DNA from: Haloferax marinum
Lineage (GTDB): Archaea; Halobacteriota; Halobacteria; Halobacteriales; Haloferacaceae
Reading direction: 5' to 3'
Assembly: GCF_009674625.1 (NCBI RefSeq)
Contig: NZ_WKJQ01000001.1
Span: 806,001 to 870,000, forward strand
Length of the DNA stretch: 64,000 nucleotides
Shown: positions 59,118 to 64,000 of the stretch, piece after piece
How positions within the stretch are numbered: the first letter of the stretch is position 1
Layout: each line of letters starts with the position of its first letter
Notes under the pieces: model-generated
What the model was told of the DNA's origin: nothing
Seen by the model: the letters and a program-made list of their open reading frames with translations, nothing else
The model's database searches: none
Made by a program: the position numbers and the translations under genes

Positions 59118-60266
59118 TCAGTCGAAGTAGAGTCCGTCTCGGAGCGTACGCGCGCGGTCTAATAGTTCTTCGACGGCTTCGTCGTCAGTACCGATGGCAG
59201 TGAGGTGACCCATCTTTCGCAGCGGTCGCACCTCGTCTTTGCCGTACCAGTGGAGCGAGACACCCGACTCGGAGAGCGGTGCTTCGAGCCCTGCGAGCCG
59301 AGCAGGTTGCGACTCGTCGACGGTTCCGAGGATGTTCGCGCTCACGGTGGGCGCGCGTCGGTCGGTCGAACCGAGTGGCCACCCGAGGACGGCGCGGACG
59401 TGCTGTTCGAACTGCGAGCAGACTGCACCTTCGATGGTCCAGTGGCCCGAGTTGTGCGGGCGAGGGGCGACTTCGTTGACGAGGACGTCGCCGGCTGCCG
59501 TCTCGAACAGTTCGATGCCGAAGACGCCGCGTCCGGGGAGGTGTGAGAGCACCTCGCGGGCGACTCGGTCTGCCTCTTCGGTCACCTCGTCCGTCGTCCG
59601 TGCGGGGACGATGGTCTCACGGAGAATCTCCTCCTCGTGGACGTTCTCTCCGACGGGGAAGGTTCGAATCTGGCCGTCGCCACGAACGCCGATGACGGAG
59701 AGTTCGCGCTCGAAGTCGACGAACGCCTCGGCCATCGCCGGACCGCCGACTGCGTCGATGGCGTCTTCTGCGTCCTCGGGGTCGGTGACGGGGACGTTCC
59801 CACGGCCGTCGTAGCCACCGGTTCGGGCCTTCAGCATGACAGACCCGAACTCGTCGAGTGCGGCGCGTAAGTCCGCGGCGTCGTCGACGCGGTGGAACGG
59901 CGGAATCGGGATGTCTGCCTCACCGAAGGTGCGCTTCTGGACGAGTTTGTCTTCGATGGTTCGAAGCGCGTCGGGTGAGGGGTGGACCTCGATTCCTTCT
60001 TCGGCGGCGAGTTCGTCGAGGAGGTCTGGGTCCGCGAGTTCTATCTCGAACGTCAGCGCGTCGGACCGCGCGGCGAGTTCCGCCATCGCAGCTGGGTCGG
60101 TGAAGTCTCCGACGATTTGGTCGGCGACCGCCGACGCGGGGCAATCAGGAGTCGGGTCGAGAACGACGATGTCGACGCCGAGCGGAGCGGCGGCCTCGGC
60201 GAGCATACGCCCGAGTTGGCCCCCGCCGACGACGCCAAGCGTGGGTCCGGGTACGGTGACGGTCAC
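59118..60266 (-). CDS. purK: N5-carboxyaminoimidazole ribonucleotide synthase PurK
   Basis: The 382-residue protein is an ATP-grasp enzyme: GVVGGGQLGRML at the N-terminus, then VMLKARTGGYDGRGN near 150, FELEIS-like VDFERELSVIGVRG and NEVAPRPHNSGHW near 260. It makes N5-CAIR from AIR, ATP and bicarbonate. I chose the GTG at 60266 because the family starts right before PGPTLGVVGGG and a minus-strand CATTTATG box (60293-60300) is about 28 bases before. An ATG at 60293 is inside that box. Confidence 0.93.
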   Translation of the reverse strand: MTVTVPGPTLGVVGGGQLGRMLAEAAAPLGVDIVVLDPTPDCPASAVADQIVGDFTDPAAMAELAARSDALTFEIELADPDLLDELAAEEGIEVHPSPDALRTIEDKLVQKRTFGEADIPIPPFHRVDDAADLRAALDEFGSVMLKARTGGYDGRGNVPVTDPEDAEDAIDAVGGPAMAEAFVDFERELSVIGVRGDGQIRTFPVGENVHEEEILRETIVPARTTDEVTEEADRVAREVLSHLPGRGVFGIELFETAAGDVLVNEVAPRPHNSGHWTIEGAVCSQFEQHVRAVLGWPLGSTDRRAPTVSANILGTVDESQPARLAGLEAPLSESGVSLHWYGKDEVRPLRKMGHLTAIGTDDEAVEELLDRARTLRDGLYFD

Positions 60267-60417
60267 GGTCGGCGATTCAGTACGTCGGTGCATAAATGTT
60301 GCCACATTTGACGCCCAAATGAACACGTTCGTGAGTATTTTGACGAGGGACTCCGCCAGTGGCGAGCGCAGTTGCTCGCCGACGAGCGTCGTCACGTCCT
60401 CGAAAAATCGTCGTCCG

Positions 60418-60457
60418 CGTCGTCAGCCCTGCGTCTGCGTCGTCAGCCCTGCGTCTG
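60418..60457. repeat. 20-bp direct repeat at the 3' end of the Agl23-like gene
   Basis: CGTCGTCAGCCCTGCGTCTG occurs at 60418-60437 and again, exactly, at 60438-60457. The second copy includes the stop codon and last residues of the gene; the first lies just beyond the stop. It looks like a recent duplication. Confidence 0.85.
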
Positions 60458-62191
60458 GTTCGCCGCTTCGAGGGCGTCTTCGTCGATGAAGACGACGATG
60501 TCCTCGTTCCAGAGTTTGAAGGCGTGTTGTCTGACGACGTAGCCGTCGAGTTCCGACTCGAGTTCGTCGCGGTCCCACTCGTAGGCGACGACGACCGGTG
60601 GTGCGTCTGCCGTCACGTTCTCGACACCGGCGTCCGGTGGGCTACTCGTGTGTTGCACGTCGCCCGCCTCGAAGTACCACGGGAGTGGCAGACGACTGTG
60701 CCACGACGGCCCACCGAGTGGATTCGACTCGTTTTCCACGTAGAAGTGAACCTCGTCACCGCCCGGTGGGTGCGTCCCGTAGAGCAGTACGTCGTCACCG
60801 TCGTTGGTCGCGGCGACGCGTTCGACGTCGGCGAGCGTGTCTTTCAGGTCGTTTTCGGGTTGTGCCCACTGGAGAATCTCTTTGTCTTCGTCTGTCGAGG
60901 CGTTCCAGTAATCGACGTTTGCGGCGGCGACACCACCGACAGATGCGAGTAGGACGAGTGCCGCGAGACCCATTCCGACCGTATCGCGGGCGTCGAACGC
61001 CTCGTATCCAGAGCGGAAGACGAACGCGGCACCGACGGCGGCGGGAATCGCGAGTGGAACCACGGCGTGGACGACGACCCACGGCGCTTGGATGTCCGTC
61101 GCCAGCGGGTAGCCGAAGATGCTCACGACACCCCAGTACGTCGCGAAGGCGACGAGCCATCGAATTCGACCCGCGACGACGCCGTAGCGGTCTACCACGA
61201 TGCCGACGAGTGCGAAGACGATGAGCACGGGAGCGCCGTAGACGAACGTTTCGAGGAAGTCCTTGAGGTACGGGAGGTACTCGTGTGACTGGTGGCCGCC
61301 ACCGAGCCAACTGTCCACCATCTCGTTCACTGCACCCACCGACCCTGCCTCGACGACGCCCGGAAGCGCGGCGGGGTTACCGAGAGCGTTCCAGAGGTCG
61401 GGACGCGGGGCGTAGAAGAAGACGAAGACGACGAAGAACGCGGCGACTCCACCGAGAAGGCCAGCAGCATAGCGCAGCGCTCCGTTTCCGAGACTTCCCG
61501 CCCCGCGTGTTTCGAGTCGCCGAGCGATGCTCTCGGGAATCTCCGTGAAGAAGATGGCGCGAGTCGAGTCACCCGTCGAGGTTCGTGCGAGGAGTCGGTG
61601 GTCGAAGACGAGGAACGCGGCGCCGACGAAACACAGCAGGTAGACGACGTAGTTCTCTTTCGCCGCCGCACCGGTCGCGAACGACGCGCCAGCAGGAATC
61701 AGATACGCGAGTCTGCCGGTGTCGTACGCGCGGACGACGAACCCGAGTGCGATAAACGAGAACGCGGCGACGAGCACGTCGTTGCGCATGAACCGCGAGT
61801 AGTAGACCAACAGCGGGTTCACCGCGAGGAAGATAGCCAGTGCGACTATCTCGTCGCGGCGGAGGTGCTCCCGAAAGAGCCACGCCGACAGCGGGAGGAT
61901 TGCGCCGACGATTGCGACCGGGAGGCGAGCAGCGAAGTCTCCTGCGGGGAAGACCGCGAAGAGGTAGTCGTTGACGATGGGAAGAAATGGTCCGTGGATG
62001 ATGGGCCGGTAGCTGAACTCCCCCGTCTCGTGGTAGCGGAGAATCCAGTAGGCGACGCGGCCTTCGTCCCAGTGCGAGATGCGGTCGCCAAGCGCAACCA
62101 CGCGGGTGAAGAGCGCGACGACGGCCACGCCGAGAACCGCGAGAAGGGCACGAGACCGGGGGAGAACGTCGGCCTCATTGTCAGCACTCAT
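60443..62191 (-). CDS. Agl23-like (TIGR03663-type) multi-pass membrane protein, flippase/glycosyltransferase-39 related
   Basis: The 582-residue protein has about 12 transmembrane helices and resembles the GT39/PMT-like haloarchaeal family linked to S-layer glycosylation. The first loop carries DRISHWDEGRVAYW with the Asp/Glu pair typical of GT-C enzymes; RFMRNDVLVAAF near 140 and an outer soluble C-terminal domain (about 435-582) follow. Its sugar or flippase role is inferred from family naming. ATG at 62191 fits a TATA-like GTATTG near 62218; ATG at 62197 is also possible. Confidence 0.82.
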   Translation of the reverse strand: MSADNEADVLPRSRALLAVLGVAVVALFTRVVALGDRISHWDEGRVAYWILRYHETGEFSYRPIIHGPFLPIVNDYLFAVFPAGDFAARLPVAIVGAILPLSAWLFREHLRRDEIVALAIFLAVNPLLVYYSRFMRNDVLVAAFSFIALGFVVRAYDTGRLAYLIPAGASFATGAAAKENYVVYLLCFVGAAFLVFDHRLLARTSTGDSTRAIFFTEIPESIARRLETRGAGSLGNGALRYAAGLLGGVAAFFVVFVFFYAPRPDLWNALGNPAALPGVVEAGSVGAVNEMVDSWLGGGHQSHEYLPYLKDFLETFVYGAPVLIVFALVGIVVDRYGVVAGRIRWLVAFATYWGVVSIFGYPLATDIQAPWVVVHAVVPLAIPAAVGAAFVFRSGYEAFDARDTVGMGLAALVLLASVGGVAAANVDYWNASTDEDKEILQWAQPENDLKDTLADVERVAATNDGDDVLLYGTHPPGGDEVHFYVENESNPLGGPSWHSRLPLPWYFEAGDVQHTSSPPDAGVENVTADAPPVVVAYEWDRDELESELDGYVVRQHAFKLWNEDIVVFIDEDALEAANQTQG

Positions 62192-62335
62192 ATGCATTCA
62201 TCCAAACCCCGACAATACAACTGTTGTGCTTGCGAGTCGCCCGCGACGGTGAGGTGCCCGTTCAGAGCGGCCGACCACAGGGTCATTTTCGGGTGGTGTC
62301 GGTAGTTCTTTTATCTGCGACGGGAAGGGTCGGCT

Positions 62336-62740
62336 ATGGTCTCTCTCGGACTCGTAGTGGCCCGATTCAACTCGTCGGTCACCGAACAGATGGAGGAAGC
62401 GGCACACGACGCTGCCGCAGAGCGCGACGCGGAGGTGGCCGAGACGATTCACGTCCCCGGCGCGTACGACTCGCCCCTCGCCGCGGACCGACTCGCTCGC
62501 CGCGACGACATCGACGCCGTGGCCGTCATCGGCGCGATCGTCACGGGTGACACCGCTCACGACCGAGTCATCGCCGACGCGACGGCGAAGTCCCTCACGG
62601 ACGTCTCGCTGGACCGTGACAAACCCGTCACGTTCGGCGTCTCCGGCCCTGGGATGAGCGGTGCCGAAGCGCGCGAACGCGTCAGCAAAGGTGCGGAAGC
62701 GGTTTACGCCGCGACCGAGATGGTGGAGGCGTTAGCATGA
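62336..62740 (+). CDS. ribH: 6,7-dimethyl-8-ribityllumazine synthase
   Basis: The 134-residue protein has the lumazine synthase pattern: VARFNSSVTEQM near 8 (phenyl-binding region), HVPGAYDSPLAADRLA near 40, and GAIVTGDTAHDRVIADA with the catalytic His near 82. It condenses the pyrimidine and butanone phosphate substrates in riboflavin synthesis. CTTTTATC at 62308-62315 is 27 bases before the ATG. The aminotransferase gene follows with a four-base overlap, possibly only by transcriptional linkage. Confidence 0.94.
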   Translation: MVSLGLVVARFNSSVTEQMEEAAHDAAAERDAEVAETIHVPGAYDSPLAADRLARRDDIDAVAVIGAIVTGDTAHDRVIADATAKSLTDVSLDRDKPVTFGVSGPGMSGAEARERVSKGAEAVYAATEMVEALA

Positions 62741-63891
62741 ACTTCGACTTCAGCGACCGTGTTGGCCGGGTAGAACCGAGCGCCACGCTCGCCATCTCGA
62801 ACCTCGCGAGCGAACTGGAAGCCCAGGGTGAAGACGTGGTCGACCTCTCGGTCGGCGCGCCCGACTTCCCGACGCCCGAAAACATCGTACAGGCAGCCAA
62901 AGACGCGATGGACGCCGGTCACACCGGCTACACCTCGTCGAACGGCATTCCGGAACTCAAGGAAGCCATCGCGGAGAAACTCCGCGGCAACGGCGTCTCG
63001 GCCGAGGCAGACGAAGTCATCGTCACGCCCGGCGGCAAGCAGGCACTCTACGAGACGTTCCAGACCCTCATCGACGACGGCGACGAAGTCGTCTTGCTGG
63101 ACCCCGCGTGGGTCTCCTACGAGGCGATGGTGAAACTCGCAAACGGCTCGCTGAAGCGCGTCGACCTCGCGCAACACGACTTCCGTCTCGAACCCGCCCT
63201 CGACGAACTCGCAGACACCGTCTCCGACGAGACGAAACTCCTCGTCGTCAACACGCCGTCGAACCCGACGGGTGGCGTCTTCTCCGACGCCGCACTCGAA
63301 GGCGTCCGTGACCTCGCGGTCGAACACGACTTCGCGGTCATCTCCGACGAAATCTACGAGCGCATCACCTACGACGGATTCGAGCACACCTCGCTCGGTT
63401 CCCTCGACGGCATGGAAGACCGCACCATCACCATCAACGGCTTCTCGAAGGCGTTCTCGATGACCGGCTGGCGACTCGGCTACCTGCACGCCCCCGAGGA
63501 CTTCGTCGGACAGGCAGGCAAGCTTCACTCGCACTCCGTCTCGTGTGCCGTCAACTTCGTCCAGCACGCCGGCGTCGAGGCGCTCTCCGAGCGCACCGAC
63601 GACACCGTCGAAGAGATGCGCGACGCGTTCGAAGGTCGCCGCGACATGCTCGTGGACCTCCTCGCAGAACACGACGTCGACGTCGCCGTCCCGAAGGGCG
63701 CGTTCTACATGATGCTCCCCGTCGACGACGACGACCAGGCGTGGTGTGAGGGTGCGATTCAGGACGCGAAAGTCGCGACCGTCCCCGGAAGCGCCTTCAA
63801 CGCGCCGGGCTACGCCCGCATCTCCTACGCGGCGAGTGAAGAACGTCTCCGCGAGGCCGTCGAACGCCTCGCCGAGCACGACTACATCTAA
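62737..63891 (+). CDS. PLP-dependent aminotransferase (aspartate aminotransferase type I-gamma-like)
   Basis: The 384-residue protein is a class I/II aminotransferase. The PLP lysine is Lys238 in NGFSKAFSMTGWRLGY; NTPSNPTGG near 172 and ISDEIYERI near 205 bind PLP, and the C-terminal Arg in PGYARISYA binds the substrate carboxylate. The closest known types are archaeal aspartate/aromatic aminotransferases. The substrate is not fixed by sequence. It overlaps ribH by four bases. Confidence 0.92.
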   Translation: MNFDFSDRVGRVEPSATLAISNLASELEAQGEDVVDLSVGAPDFPTPENIVQAAKDAMDAGHTGYTSSNGIPELKEAIAEKLRGNGVSAEADEVIVTPGGKQALYETFQTLIDDGDEVVLLDPAWVSYEAMVKLANGSLKRVDLAQHDFRLEPALDELADTVSDETKLLVVNTPSNPTGGVFSDAALEGVRDLAVEHDFAVISDEIYERITYDGFEHTSLGSLDGMEDRTITINGFSKAFSMTGWRLGYLHAPEDFVGQAGKLHSHSVSCAVNFVQHAGVEALSERTDDTVEEMRDAFEGRRDMLVDLLAEHDVDVAVPKGAFYMMLPVDDDDQAWCEGAIQDAKVATVPGSAFNAPGYARISYAASEERLREAVERLAEHDYI

Positions 63892-63957
63892 GGCTTCGAC
63901 TCTCGTTTTCTTCCAACGCTCTGTGAGCCAAAAGCGGACGCGCCGAACGCGCCTGTC

Positions 63958-64000
63958 CTATTTTCGTAACGCCTCGACCGGTCGTTCGTTGGCGGCTTTC
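63958..64000 (-). CDS. C-terminal end of a gene entering from the right (partial)
   Basis: On the minus strand a frame is open from the edge to a TAG at 63960-63958 and reads KAANERPVEALRK, a plausible haloarchaeal C-terminus. It would converge with the aminotransferase gene. Only 13 codons are visible, so no function can be given. Confidence 0.35.
   Translation of the reverse strand, partial: KAANERPVEALRK

Overview
The window is chromosomal DNA of a haloarchaeon, most like Haloferax. It is GC-rich, its proteins are very acidic, signal peptides are mostly twin-arginine, and many genes have an archaeal TATA box about 27 bases before the start codon, which suggests leaderless mRNAs. The content is mostly core genome: ADP-forming acetyl-CoA synthetase, an NADH-dehydrogenase-like complex without NuoEFG, a JAMM protease and a 7S signal recognition particle RNA. 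From memory, the gene order resembles Haloferax volcanii around its nuo and acd loci; this was not checked. I see no prophage, insertion sequence, CRISPR array or rRNA.

Layout. 1-11.6 kb: end of a TadC/PilC-type membrane protein, a Trm9-like methyltransferase, a thioredoxin-reductase-like flavoprotein, a lipoprotein, tRNA-Gly, tatA, the 7S RNA on the minus strand, a thiolase with its OB-fold partner, an Old Yellow Enzyme, a nitrilase-family hydrolase and a HEAT-repeat protein. 12-18.7 kb: exported beta-propeller, exported phospholipase-D-like protein, DHH/S1 nuclease-like protein, fructosamine-kinase-like protein, JAMM protease and FAD synthase. 18.8-22.6 kb: oxidase subunit II, a CtaA-CtaB fusion and small membrane or redox proteins. 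22.6-31 kb: aldo/keto reductase, Gfo/Idh oxidoreductase, PQQ-type sugar dehydrogenase, an ABC-2 transporter behind an array of six 17-bp palindromic repeats, a ZIP transporter and a MscS-like channel protein. 31-43 kb: acd with a DRTGG-domain partner, histidine kinase, M24 peptidase, CNNM/CorC protein, subtilase and MFS exporter. 43-47.4 kb: a minus-strand set of DHH phosphoesterase, CBS-ParB protein, ABC ATPase and permease. 47.8-58.2 kb: nuoA-B-CD-H-I-J1-J2-K-L-M-N. 58.4-64 kb: purE, purK, an Agl23-like membrane protein, ribH and an aminotransferase.

Genes that probably work together: the thiolase and OB-fold pair; acd and the DRTGG protein; oxidase subunit II with heme A/O synthesis; the nuo operon; purK with purE; and the DHH, CBS-ParB and ABC set, which may be a nucleotide-sensing export module.

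The most unusual signals are regulatory or structural: the 17-bp dyad array before the ABC operon, several other short tandem repeats at gene borders, an in-frame 24-bp repeat in an ABC ATPase, the CtaA-CtaB fusion, and the four-gene DHH/CBS-ParB/ABC cluster. I do not see a clear new defence or mobile system.
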